Shown one piece after another: positions 16,421 to 24,864 of a stretch of DNA of 40,651 bases (positions within the stretch are counted from its first letter, which is position 1; the number at the start of each line of letters is the position of its first letter). A program made the translations under genes and the position numbers. The stretch spans positions 1 to 40,651 of the forward strand of contig CALVGQ010000073.1 of the NCBI GenBank assembly GCA_944327135.1, given 5' to 3'. This DNA is from an uncultured Erysipelotrichaceae bacterium. GTDB taxonomy: Bacteria > Bacillota_I > Bacilli_A > Erysipelotrichales > Erysipelotrichaceae. The notes beneath the pieces were generated by a model that saw nothing but the letters and a program-made list of their open reading frames with translations, was not told the DNA's origin and did not search any database.

Positions 16421-18707
16421 AAACAAAAAGACCCATTTAGGCGTGTTTTTTGCGACGATCGTCGCTTTTGCCATAGTAATTGCGGCATTTGCGCAGGATA
16501 TTGCCAGAAATACGACATTGGGACTTGATCTGCAGGGTGGATTTGAAATCGTTTATGAGGTCAGTCCACTGGAGGAGGGCGGTACGCTGCCGGAAATGTC
16601 GGTAGTTGCCCGCAGCGTTTCAAAGCGAATTGATGTCTTGGGAGTGAGTGAGCCGCAGATTATCATTGAGGGTGAGGATCGGATCCGTGTCCAGCTGGCT
16701 GGAATTAAAGATCAGGATCAGGCAAGAAGAATGATCTCAGCAACAGCAAATCTTAGCTTCCGGGATGTAAATGATAACCTGTTGGCGGATGGAACGATCA
16801 TTGATGAAGGCGGAGCTTCTTTAGGCTATGAAAATGGAATTCCGGTAGTTAGTCTGAAAATTGCTGACCAGGCTAAATTTGCTGAGATTACTCGGGAATT
16901 AGCGGCTAAAAGCAGTCCAGATAATCTGATTGTTACTTGGCTGGATTTTGAAGAGGGAAGCGATTCGTATGCGGCAGAGCAGGAAAAAGTTGCAAACGGA
17001 GAAGAACCGAAGTACATTTCGGTCGCAGGCGTTTCTTCTGAAATCAATGGAGATGCGATTATCAAGGGAAACTTTACGGATGCAGAAGCCAGAGAGCTGG
17101 CTGATTTGATTAATTCTGGAAGTCTTCCGGTGAAAATGACGGAAGTTTATTCCAATGTGGTGAGTGCTGATTATGGCTTTGGCGCTTTCAATCTGACTGC
17201 ACGGGCCGGATTGATTGGTGTGATTCTGGTAGCGCTGTTTATGATTGCGGTTTACCGCGTTTTGGGCATTCTGACGACCGCTGTGCTGGCGTTGTATATT
17301 TTTTCGGTTTTTGGCATTTATAGCTTGATGGGAGGCGTCTTTACGCTTCCAGGCATTGCGGCCTTGGTTCTGGGAGTGGGCATGACGGTGGATGCCAACA
17401 TCATAACCTATGAACGAATTAAAGATGAATTGTATATGGGGCGTTCTGTGCAGAAAGCCGTCAAGGAAGGACAGACGATGGCCTTTACGACAATTTTTGA
17501 TGCGCAGTTCACGACCTTCTTGGCTGCTTTGATCATGTATGTGTTTGGAACTGGAACGGTAAAAGGATTTGCGACGATGCTGATGGTTACGCTTGTATCG
17601 ACCATGCTTTTCAATGTTGTCATTTCTCGTTTCTTGCTGTCTCAACTGGTGAAAAGCGGGGTGCTGGATCAACGGAAGAGCTGGTTTGGGGTTAAAGAAT
17701 CCCACATCCCGGATGTTTCCCGTAAACAGGAACAATTTTACCATGGACCATTTTATCAGGTTGATTTTATGAGTAAGGCAAAATATTGCATTGCGGTCAG
17801 TGTTGCGGTCCTTGTGATCGCGGTAGGAGCGATGGCAGTCAATGGTCTTTCTGGAAAAGGAATCATGAATTTAGGAATTGATTTTTCCAGCGGAACAAAA
17901 ATTACGGTCACTTCCAATGAACCGATATCTTTGAGCGAGGTTCAGGATGAATTCAAGAAGCTGGGGGTTACGGTTTCGCGCTACCAACAATCAGGAGATC
18001 AAGTGGTGTATGTTACCATTAAGGAAGCATTAAAGCAAGAACAGCTTCAGAGCATCAAATCCGTTTTTACTGAAAAATACGGAATTGAACCTAATGATAA
18101 CGTCGTGACGCCAGTGGTTGGAAGGGAACTGATTAAAAACGCGGTGATGCTGAGTCTTTTAGCATGGGTTGCAATGCTGCTCTATATCACGATTCGTTTT
18201 AAATGGGACTATGCGGTCGCCTGTATTGTGGCACTGGTTCATGATGTTGGAATCGTGCTTGCATTTTTTGCTATCTTGCGTTTAGAAGTCAATACCGAAC
18301 TGATTTCGGTCTGTCTTGCGATCATCGGCTATTCCATCAACAATTCCATTGTTGTTTTTGATCGGGTCAGAGAGACCGTGGATTCGCAAAAGAATGTTCG
18401 CCTGACGCCATCAGATTATAAGCAAATTGTAAATGAGGCGTTAGATAAGACTTTGGTGCGTTCAGTTTTCTCTTCAATTACAACGATTCTTCCGGTGATT
18501 GCGCTGTTAGCATTGGGATCGGGAGCGATTTTTATCTTTAATTTTGCGATGTTTGTCGGTTTGATTGCTGGAACTCTTTCAAGTATTTTTATTGCTCCAA
18601 AGGTTTGGCTTGAGATCCGCAGCCGGATGAAGCCATCAGTAAAAAAGAAAAAGAAAGTAAAAAAAGAAGCTCTGGATGAGATGACCATTCCGGGAATCAA
18701 TGCATAA
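16413..18707 (+). CDS. secDF: protein translocase SecDF (fused SecD-SecF)
   Basis: A 764-residue fusion that uses the proton gradient to help pull proteins through SecYEG. The SecD half has one N-terminal helix, the GLDLQGGFEIVYEV signature (about 32-45), a large periplasmic-type domain and five helices with VDANIITYERIKDE (about 327-340). The SecF half begins near 450, with GIDFSSGTKITV (about 489-500) and INNSIVVFDRVRE near 643-655. Twelve membrane segments are expected. AGGAGG (16399-16404) supports the start, inside the end of comN. A UUCG-loop terminator follows. Confidence 0.96.
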   Translation: MSKNKKTHLGVFFATIVAFAIVIAAFAQDIARNTTLGLDLQGGFEIVYEVSPLEEGGTLPEMSVVARSVSKRIDVLGVSEPQIIIEGEDRIRVQLAGIKDQDQARRMISATANLSFRDVNDNLLADGTIIDEGGASLGYENGIPVVSLKIADQAKFAEITRELAAKSSPDNLIVTWLDFEEGSDSYAAEQEKVANGEEPKYISVAGVSSEINGDAIIKGNFTDAEARELADLINSGSLPVKMTEVYSNVVSADYGFGAFNLTARAGLIGVILVALFMIAVYRVLGILTTAVLALYIFSVFGIYSLMGGVFTLPGIAALVLGVGMTVDANIITYERIKDELYMGRSVQKAVKEGQTMAFTTIFDAQFTTFLAALIMYVFGTGTVKGFATMLMVTLVSTMLFNVVISRFLLSQLVKSGVLDQRKSWFGVKESHIPDVSRKQEQFYHGPFYQVDFMSKAKYCIAVSVAVLVIAVGAMAVNGLSGKGIMNLGIDFSSGTKITVTSNEPISLSEVQDEFKKLGVTVSRYQQSGDQVVYVTIKEALKQEQLQSIKSVFTEKYGIEPNDNVVTPVVGRELIKNAVMLSLLAWVAMLLYITIRFKWDYAVACIVALVHDVGIVLAFFAILRLEVNTELISVCLAIIGYSINNSIVVFDRVRETVDSQKNVRLTPSDYKQIVNEALDKTLVRSVFSSITTILPVIALLALGSGAIFIFNFAMFVGLIAGTLSSIFIAPKVWLEIRSRMKPSVKKKKKVKKEALDEMTIPGINA

Positions 18708-18730
18708 AGAAGACCTTCGGGTCTTCTTTT
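18706..18730 (+). terminator. terminator after secDF
   Basis: AAGAAGACC (18707-18715) pairs with GGTCTTCTT (18720-18728) around a TTCG tetraloop, then T. It overlaps the secDF stop. Confidence 0.88.
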
Positions 18731-18761
18731 ATGTTAGAATAGACAAAGAAAGCAGGAAATC

Positions 18762-20339
18762 ATGAAGACAAAAGAAATACAGGAAAAATATGGATTAACA
18801 GTATTAAGTGCTGAGGTTCTCAGTCATGCTAATCTTAGTGAAAATCAAATTGAACAGATTCTTTTTCCAAAGGATCAACTTCAGGAATGCGTTTGCCCTG
18901 CTTTGGAGCAGCTGGCTGCTCGGATCAAGATGGCCCGGCAGCGCAAAGAAAAGGTATTTATTGGCGGTGATTATGATGCGGATGGACTTTGTGCAACGGT
19001 AATTCTCAAGGAAGTGCTGGACGCTTTGGAAATCGAAAACGGTTATTATATTCCCAACCGTTTTACGCAGGGATATGGCCTGCATCCAGAAACGGTTCGA
19101 ATGGTCAAAGAAAAGGGATATTCTTTGATTATTACGGTGGATAACGGAGTTGCAGCACAAGAAGCCATCGAGGAGTGTCATCGGCAAGGCCTTGAAATTT
19201 ATGTGACAGATCATCATATGATCCAGTCATCCCTAAACTGGGATGGCCTGGTCCATCCTTCGGATTTTCCAGAAGGATTTAAAACGCTTTGCGGAGCAGG
19301 AGTTGCTTTGCAGATTTCCCGACGGCTGATAAAAGAAAATCGTAAGCATGTTATTTTGGCAATGGTGGCAACCTTGGCAGATATGATGCCGCTGTTTGAT
19401 GAGAACCGCAGAATCGTTCGTCTTGGATTGAAATACCTCAATGAAACGCCTCTTTTGCAGCTGGCTAGCTTAGTGGATCGACCGTTTCAAACCTGGGATG
19501 AGCGTGTGATCGCTTTTCAGATCGTTCCTAAAATTAATGCCATTGGCCGTTTGGCCGATCAAGTAAATCCCAACAATGTTGTTCGTTTCTTTTTAATGGA
19601 AAGCCCTCAAAGCATACGTCAGTTAGCGGAGCAGATCAAACAGGTGAATGCCCGTCGCCGGCAGATGTCTGAAAAAATGGTCCAGCAGGCGGAAGTCCAG
19701 TTAAATCTTGAACAGGATTTTCTGATTCTTGCGGATGAGCGATTTCATGAAGGGCTGGTGGGACTGGCGGCCAATCGACTGATGATGGCTCATCATCGTC
19801 CGACAGCTGTTTTTGCTAAGAAAGAAACATATAAAGGAAGCGTTCGAAGCTGGGGAAGCCTTAATTTGATTGATTTTTTTGAAGATTTAAAGCCGCTGTG
19901 TCTTCATTTTGGGGGGCATGCTTCAGCTTGCGGTATTGAAATTGCCCCGGAAAATTTTGATCCATTTCAGAAAGCCGTTGCTGCAAAGATGAAACTGCTT
20001 CCTCCGCTTTTGGAGCAGCAAGATCGGGCGATCTCGATTTCCAGCCAGGACTGCACGCTTTCCGCAGTACGTCAATTGATGGCGTTGGCCCCTTTTGGCC
20101 AAGGCTTTGAGCAGCCGATTTTTCGTATACAGGACTTTGTCATTTTGCAGACGCAGATTTTGAAAGAGCGCTATCCAAAATGGAAATGCCGAAATGATCA
20201 GTTTGAATTTGAGGCCATTTCATTCGCACTGCCTAAAACCGAAGCAGTGCAGTCAATCAATAAATTTATTGGTCAGCTTCAGATCAATGAATTTCGTGGA
20301 AAACAAACTTTAAGCATCTTGGTTGAGAATATCGAATAG
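18762..20339 (+). CDS. recJ: single-stranded-DNA-specific exonuclease RecJ
   Basis: RecJ degrades single-stranded DNA 5' to 3' in recombination and repair. The DHH phosphoesterase core shows DYDADG (D70-G75) and VTDHH (DHH at 150-152); the DHHA1 part has the GGHASACG motif near 386-393; an OB-like domain with LMALAPFGQGFEQPIF fills the end. At 525 residues it is much shorter than B. subtilis RecJ (786 aa) and near the E. coli size, so the extra C-terminal domain is absent. AGGA precedes the ATG. The next gene, apt, has its own promoter. Confidence 0.94.
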   Translation: MKTKEIQEKYGLTVLSAEVLSHANLSENQIEQILFPKDQLQECVCPALEQLAARIKMARQRKEKVFIGGDYDADGLCATVILKEVLDALEIENGYYIPNRFTQGYGLHPETVRMVKEKGYSLIITVDNGVAAQEAIEECHRQGLEIYVTDHHMIQSSLNWDGLVHPSDFPEGFKTLCGAGVALQISRRLIKENRKHVILAMVATLADMMPLFDENRRIVRLGLKYLNETPLLQLASLVDRPFQTWDERVIAFQIVPKINAIGRLADQVNPNNVVRFFLMESPQSIRQLAEQIKQVNARRRQMSEKMVQQAEVQLNLEQDFLILADERFHEGLVGLAANRLMMAHHRPTAVFAKKETYKGSVRSWGSLNLIDFFEDLKPLCLHFGGHASACGIEIAPENFDPFQKAVAAKMKLLPPLLEQQDRAISISSQDCTLSAVRQLMALAPFGQGFEQPIFRIQDFVILQTQILKERYPKWKCRNDQFEFEAISFALPKTEAVQSINKFIGQLQINEFRGKQTLSILVENIE

Positions 20340-20502
20340 ACGGTTGGACCACAGACGTTCAAGCTCAAGTCTGAAATTTTCTAAGCAGGAAAGGTGAAAC
20401 CCGGAGCCGTTTTAATTGGAATCGCTTGAAAATCCGAATTTGTTTAAGTGGAGGAACGCTTTTTCGTAAGGATTGGAAAATAGTGCATTTTACGGCTTTT
20501 TT

Positions 20503-20511
20503 TGATATACT
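20503..20511 (+). promoter_or_regulatory. apt promoter (extended -10)
   Basis: TGA-TATACT (20503-20511) is an extended -10 element; no good -35 is visible at 16-18 bp. The start would be near 20518, just upstream of the GGAGGG site of apt. Confidence 0.5.
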
Positions 20512-20537
20512 AAAGGGTAGTTTAGGAGGGTATAAGG

Positions 20538-21050
20538 ATGGATTTAAAAGACTATATTGCAAATATTCCCGATTTCCCGCAGGAAGGAGTATTATTCCGG
20601 GATATTACGCCGTTGATGGCAGATGGCGAAGCATTCAAGCAGGCGACAGATCAGATTGAAGCTTTTGCCCGGAAGCAGCAGGCGGAAGTGATCGTGGGAC
20701 CGGAATCCCGCGGGTTCATTTTTGGTTGCCCGGTTGCAACAAACATGCGAATTGGTTTTGTACCGGTCAGAAAGCCAGGTAAACTGCCAAGAGAGACGGT
20801 ATCTTATAAATATGATCTGGAGTATGGATCTAATGAATTGCACATGCATAAAGACGCGATCAAACCAGGACAAAAGGTATTGATCGTTGATGATTTGCTG
20901 GCTACCGGCGGAACCGTCGAAGCCACGATCAAGCTGGTCGAAAAACTCGGGGGAGTCGTTGTCGGCGCAGCTTTTCTGATCGAATTGGAAGCATTGAAGG
21001 GAAGAGAACTGCTTCATCAGATTCCAGTTTATACAATTTTGAAATATTAG
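20538..21050 (+). CDS. apt: adenine phosphoribosyltransferase
   Basis: Apt salvages adenine with PRPP to AMP (EC 2.4.2.7). At 170 residues it has the normal length. The PRPP loop [13 protein letters not shown] contains the acidic pair D118-D119. N-terminal [18 protein letters not shown] and the segment [10 protein letters not shown] are diagnostic. GGAGGGTATAAGG precedes the ATG. It lies between recJ and relA, the same order as in Bacillus. An in-frame start further upstream is not needed. Confidence 0.97.
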   Translation: MDLKDYIANIPDFPQEGVLFRDITPLMADGEAFKQATDQIEAFARKQQAEVIVGPESRGFIFGCPVATNMRIGFVPVRKPGKLPRETVSYKYDLEYGSNELHMHKDAIKPGQKVLIVDDLLATGGTVEATIKLVEKLGGVVVGAAFLIELEALKGRELLHQIPVYTILKY

Positions 21051-21081
21051 GCGAATAAAATTCTTTCGGGGGTGAAGAAAC

Positions 21082-23289
21082 ATGCATAAAGGGGTTGCCA
21101 GGACGAAGGACGATTTGATGAATGAGGTCAAGACCTATATTCAGAGTGCAGAAAGTCTGGCTTTGATCGAGAAGGCGTATGACTATGCTTTTGAAAAGCA
21201 CAGTGGTCAGTTTCGGCGTAGTGGGGAACCGTATTTTGTGCATGTTTTAAATGTGGGGTACATTCTTGCTCAGATGCATGTAGGCCCTTCAACGATTGCT
21301 GCCGGACTGCTGCATGATGTACTGGAGGACTGTGAAGTCACTTCGGAAGAAATGAGTGAGGTGTTTACACCGGAAATTACTCGTCTGGTAGAGGCTGTTA
21401 GTAAAATCAAAAAGCTGGAATTTAAGGATGAGAAGGAATATCTGGCGGCCAATCATCGAAAAATTTTCATTGCCTTGGCTAAAGATGTTCGAGTCATTAT
21501 CATTAAATTGGTCGATCGTTTGCACAACATGCGGACTTTACAGTTTATGCCAGAAGAAAAACAGAAGAAGATTGCATCAGAGACGCTTGAGGTTTATGCT
21601 CCGATTGCGCATCGTTTGGGTATCAGCGAAATCAAAAATGAGCTGGAAGATCTGAGCTTCTATTACCTTCATCGCGAGGATTATTACAACATTGCCCGTT
21701 TGGTGGAAAATAAAAAAGCAGAACGAGATGCTCAGGTGACTAAGATGATCGAAGATATCAGTCAGATGCTGACAGAAAAAGGGCTGCAATTTAGAATTTT
21801 TGGCCGCAGCAAGCATCTTTACAGTATATATAAAAAGATGAAGACCAAAAATAAACGGTTTGATGAGATTTTGGATCTTTTGGCAATTCGGATCGTGACG
21901 CAGACGGAAACTAACTGTTATGAGATTCTTGGCTACATTCATGCGGCTTACCGGCCCATTCCGGGGCGTCTTAAAGACTATATTGCGATGCCTAAAATGA
22001 ATATGTATCAGTCGCTTCATACGACTATTGTGGGAGATGAAGGACGCATTTTTGAGGTGCAAATCCGGACGGAAGAGATGGATTCTGTGGCGGAAAAAGG
22101 GGTTGCAGCGCACTGGGCCTATAAAGAAGGAAAAAAATATGATCCTACCAAGGAGCAGCAGGAAATCGAGGAAAAGCTGACTTGGTTCAAGGATCTGGAT
22201 GCCGTCACCCAGGATGTCAGTGAAAATGCCAGTGAGTACATGGATGCGCTGACGCGAGATATTTTTGAAGCTAATGTTTATGTGATGACCCCTAAAGGAC
22301 GGGTCATCGATTTGCCAAATGGATCTACTCCGATCGATTTTGCTTATCGAGTGCATACGGAGGTAGGGCATTCTGCAGTAGGAGCGATTGTCAATGAGAT
22401 GCTGGTTCCGCTCAACACGGTCTTAAAAACGGGGGATGTTGTCCAGATCAAGACTTCTAAGCAGTCGGTCGGACCAAGTGAAGATTGGCTGAAATTTGTC
22501 AAAACCAATCAAGCTCGAAATAAAATTCGGAACTTTTTGATGAAAAAGGAAACCGAACGGAAATCAGAATATGTCGAAAAAGGCGAACAGATGCTGCGGG
22601 ATGAGTTTCGAAAACGCGGATATGATGAGAAGGAATACGTTGATCATAAAAAACTGGAGCCGTATTTTAGCCAGTTTCAGGTTTCTACGTATGTTGATTT
22701 CATGTATGCAGTCGCAGTCAAATCCATTTCTGCTCCAAGCGTTGTAGAGAAAATGACCAATTCCCGCGGGGCAAAGGTCATGGATACGGAAAGTTTGGCC
22801 AAAATGTATCATCGTGATGGTAGTGATCGCCGCAGCACTTCAGTTTCCAAATCAGGCATTCGGGTAGCGGGGGTCGATTCGATGATGATTTCTTTAGCCC
22901 AATGCTGCTGTCCAATTCCTGGTGATGAGATTGTGGGGTATATTTCCAAAGGTTCAGGAGTCAAAGTGCATCGTGCGGATTGCCCAAATATCCTGCATGA
23001 GAAAAAAAGGCTGATTCAGGTGGAATGGGATGAGATTCCGGAAGCGAAATACGAAGTGAATATTTCGATCCTTTCACACGATCGTAATTTCCTGTTGACT
23101 GATCTAGTTACAGTTGTTTCGCAATATAAGGCCAATTTGCAAACCATCAATTCCTCGGTAAACAATGAAACCCTGACCTGTACGACCAAGATGACCTTGT
23201 TGGTGAATGACGCCGAGCATTTGCGGAATATTTTGGCTAATCTGCGCAAAGTAAACAGTGTCATTACTGTGGAGCGGACGATTCGATGA
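21082..23289 (+). CDS. relA: bifunctional (p)ppGpp synthetase/hydrolase RelA/SpoT
   Basis: A 735-residue long RSH enzyme that makes and hydrolyses the stringent-response alarmone. The hydrolase domain carries HDVLED with H78-D79; the intact HD pair means hydrolysis is probably active. The synthetase domain lies about 230-345 (KDYIAMPKMNMYQSLHTTI), a TGS domain about 395-455 (VYVMTPKGRVIDLPNGSTPIDFA), a cysteine segment AQCCCPIPGDEIVGY near 611-625 and an ACT domain about 660-735. GGGGGTGAAG precedes the ATG. No terminator follows; the T-box promoter begins 18 nt after the stop. Confidence 0.96.
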   Translation: MHKGVARTKDDLMNEVKTYIQSAESLALIEKAYDYAFEKHSGQFRRSGEPYFVHVLNVGYILAQMHVGPSTIAAGLLHDVLEDCEVTSEEMSEVFTPEITRLVEAVSKIKKLEFKDEKEYLAANHRKIFIALAKDVRVIIIKLVDRLHNMRTLQFMPEEKQKKIASETLEVYAPIAHRLGISEIKNELEDLSFYYLHREDYYNIARLVENKKAERDAQVTKMIEDISQMLTEKGLQFRIFGRSKHLYSIYKKMKTKNKRFDEILDLLAIRIVTQTETNCYEILGYIHAAYRPIPGRLKDYIAMPKMNMYQSLHTTIVGDEGRIFEVQIRTEEMDSVAEKGVAAHWAYKEGKKYDPTKEQQEIEEKLTWFKDLDAVTQDVSENASEYMDALTRDIFEANVYVMTPKGRVIDLPNGSTPIDFAYRVHTEVGHSAVGAIVNEMLVPLNTVLKTGDVVQIKTSKQSVGPSEDWLKFVKTNQARNKIRNFLMKKETERKSEYVEKGEQMLRDEFRKRGYDEKEYVDHKKLEPYFSQFQVSTYVDFMYAVAVKSISAPSVVEKMTNSRGAKVMDTESLAKMYHRDGSDRRSTSVSKSGIRVAGVDSMMISLAQCCCPIPGDEIVGYISKGSGVKVHRADCPNILHEKKRLIQVEWDEIPEAKYEVNISILSHDRNFLLTDLVTVVSQYKANLQTINSSVNNETLTCTTKMTLLVNDAEHLRNILANLRKVNSVITVERTIR

Positions 23290-23307
23290 ACTCGTTAAGT
23301 TGGGGTG

Positions 23308-23336
23308 TTGTCAATTCATGAAAATTATGCTATATT
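23308..23336 (+). promoter_or_regulatory. hisS-aspS promoter
   Basis: TTGTCA (23308-23313), 17-bp spacer, TATATT (23331-23336), with TGC just before the -10 (extended -10). The predicted start is near 23343. Confidence 0.85.
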
Positions 23337-23342
23337 ACCGAT

Positions 23343-23558
23343 AGAATTCGAGGAAAAAGAGGTTGATTTGAGGGATCCTGTCAGAGAGGAAGCCATGGCT
23401 GAAAGCTTCTGGTGAAGACAAATCGACAGACACTTTGGAGAAGCCTCCTGAAATCAAGTAGGGATGGACGTGAGCCTGCGTTAAGGGAGAAGGGCACGTA
23501 AAAACGTGAACTAAGGTGGTACCGCGATGAAAGTCGTCCTTAGAGGATGACTTTTTTA
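23343..23558 (+). promoter_or_regulatory. T-box leader (His/Asp) controlling hisS-aspS
   Basis: A tRNA-sensing riboswitch. Stem I is closed by TTGATTT (23363-23369) with AAATCAA (23451-23457) and carries an AG-rich box AGAGAGGA (23383-23390). CTGTC (23378-23382) can pair with GACAG (23425-23429). A hairpin CACGT-AAAA-ACGTG (23495-23508) fits Stem III. The invariant T-box AAGGTGGTACCGCG is at 23513-23526, followed by the terminator. Uncharged tRNA pairing with the T-box would favour the antiterminator. On the 3' side of the specifier region GACAC (23429-23433) contains overlapping GAC (Asp) and CAC (His), the two amino acids of the operon; the exact specifier is inferred. Confidence 0.93.
23531..23558 (+). 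terminator. T-box regulated terminator
   Basis: AAGTCGTCCT (23531-23540) pairs with AGGATGACTT (23544-23553) with one G-U wobble, around TAG, followed by T. Its formation competes with the antiterminator that uses the T-box sequence. Confidence 0.9.
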
Positions 23559-23582
23559 TTTTAATTTTGAAGGAGGATGACC

Positions 23583-24863
23583 ATGAAAAACTATCAGACC
23601 CCAAGAGGGACCCAGGATGTTTTACCGGAGGAAAGTTATCGTTGGCAGCAGGTTGAAACTGCGATGCGTCAGCTTTGCCGTTTGTATGGCTATGATGAGA
23701 TTCGTACTCCTATTTTTGAAGACACGGATGTTTTCAAACGGGAAAATGACAGCTCAGATATGGTCAATAAGGAAATGTATACGTTTTCGATGGGAGAGGG
23801 CGATTCGCTGACGCTGCGACCGGAAGGAACAGCCGGTGTCATTCGCAGCTTTGTCCAGCATAAGATGTATGGTCGCTCAGAGCTGCCTGTCAAGCTCTGG
23901 TATAAAGGGGAAATGTTCCGGCATGAACGGCCGCAGAAAGGCCGTTACCGTCAGTTCAATCAATTTGGAATCGAAAATATTGGGCTGAAGAGTCCGCTGA
24001 TCGATGCCGAAGTCATCGCTTTGGGGTATCAATTGGTAAAAAACTTCGGATTAAGTCAGATCAAGGTTTTAATCAATACCCTGGGTGATGCAGCTTCGCG
24101 TTCTGCTTACCGGGCAGTCTTAAAAGAGCATTTCAAAGATGCGGTGGAAGAATTGTGTCCAGATTGCAAACGGCGTTATCAGCAAAATCCGCTTCGTCTT
24201 TTGGATTGCAAGGTCGATCGAGATCATTGGAGCATGCAGCATGTTCCAAGTCTTCAGGACTCTTTAACCGAGGCATCAAAAACCTATTTCAAAGAAGTTT
24301 TAGCGGCGCTGGATGCTTTGAAGATCCCTTATGAGGTGGATGAAAAACTGGTGCGAGGCCTAGATTATTACACAGATACTGTGTTTGAGGTCGTTTCTAC
24401 TCATCCGGAATCAGGAAGTCAGTCCGCAGTGTTTGCAGGTGGCCGATATGATGGTCTGGTAGAATATTTTGGCGGACCGGAAATGTCAGGAGTGGGCTTT
24501 GCTTTGGGCATGGAACGGCTTATTTTACTGGCTGAGGCAGAGGGCATCATTCTGGACAAGAAACCGGATTGCGATGTCTATGTCATGGCTTTAGGAGAGG
24601 TGGGGGAAGTTCCGCTGGAATTAGCGACCCGCTGCCGTAAGGCAGGCTGGATCACTGAGTGCAATTTAGTGCCGCGATCGCTGAAAGCGCAGTTTAAAAG
24701 TGTCGATCGGCGCAAGGCGAAAGCGGTGGTTATCGCGGGAGAAAACGAAATTCAAAATCATCAGATTACGATTAAACATATTTTGACGCAGCGGCAGGTT
24801 ACGGTTGACTTGACACAGCTGGAAGAAACTTTAGCTGCCATGCTGAAGGAAGAAGGAGAATGA
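23583..24863 (+). CDS. hisS: histidyl-tRNA synthetase
   Basis: A class II synthetase of 426 residues that charges tRNA-His. The N-terminus KNYQTPRGTQDVLPEE is diagnostic. Motif 2 is YKGEMFRHERPQKGRYRQF, the histidine-specific segment is LVRGLDYYTDTVFEV, and motif 3 is GVGFALGMERLILL; a C-terminal anticodon-binding domain follows. The ATG at 23583 is six bases after AGGAGG; the in-frame ATG at 23577 abuts that site and is less likely. It is expressed behind the T-box and followed by aspS after one base. Confidence 0.96.
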   Translation: MKNYQTPRGTQDVLPEESYRWQQVETAMRQLCRLYGYDEIRTPIFEDTDVFKRENDSSDMVNKEMYTFSMGEGDSLTLRPEGTAGVIRSFVQHKMYGRSELPVKLWYKGEMFRHERPQKGRYRQFNQFGIENIGLKSPLIDAEVIALGYQLVKNFGLSQIKVLINTLGDAASRSAYRAVLKEHFKDAVEELCPDCKRRYQQNPLRLLDCKVDRDHWSMQHVPSLQDSLTEASKTYFKEVLAALDALKIPYEVDEKLVRGLDYYTDTVFEVVSTHPESGSQSAVFAGGRYDGLVEYFGGPEMSGVGFALGMERLILLAEAEGIILDKKPDCDVYVMALGEVGEVPLELATRCRKAGWITECNLVPRSLKAQFKSVDRRKAKAVVIAGENEIQNHQITIKHILTQRQVTVDLTQLEETLAAMLKEEGE

Positions 24864-24864
24864 C

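Noticed and set aside
16899-17744. A 281-codon minus-strand ORF
   Set aside because: It lies inside secDF, whose plus-strand product has all family motifs; the antisense product is rich in His, Arg and Asn and has no support.
21577-22371. A 264-codon minus-strand ORF
   Set aside because: Shadow of relA, with no ribosome site and no family resemblance.
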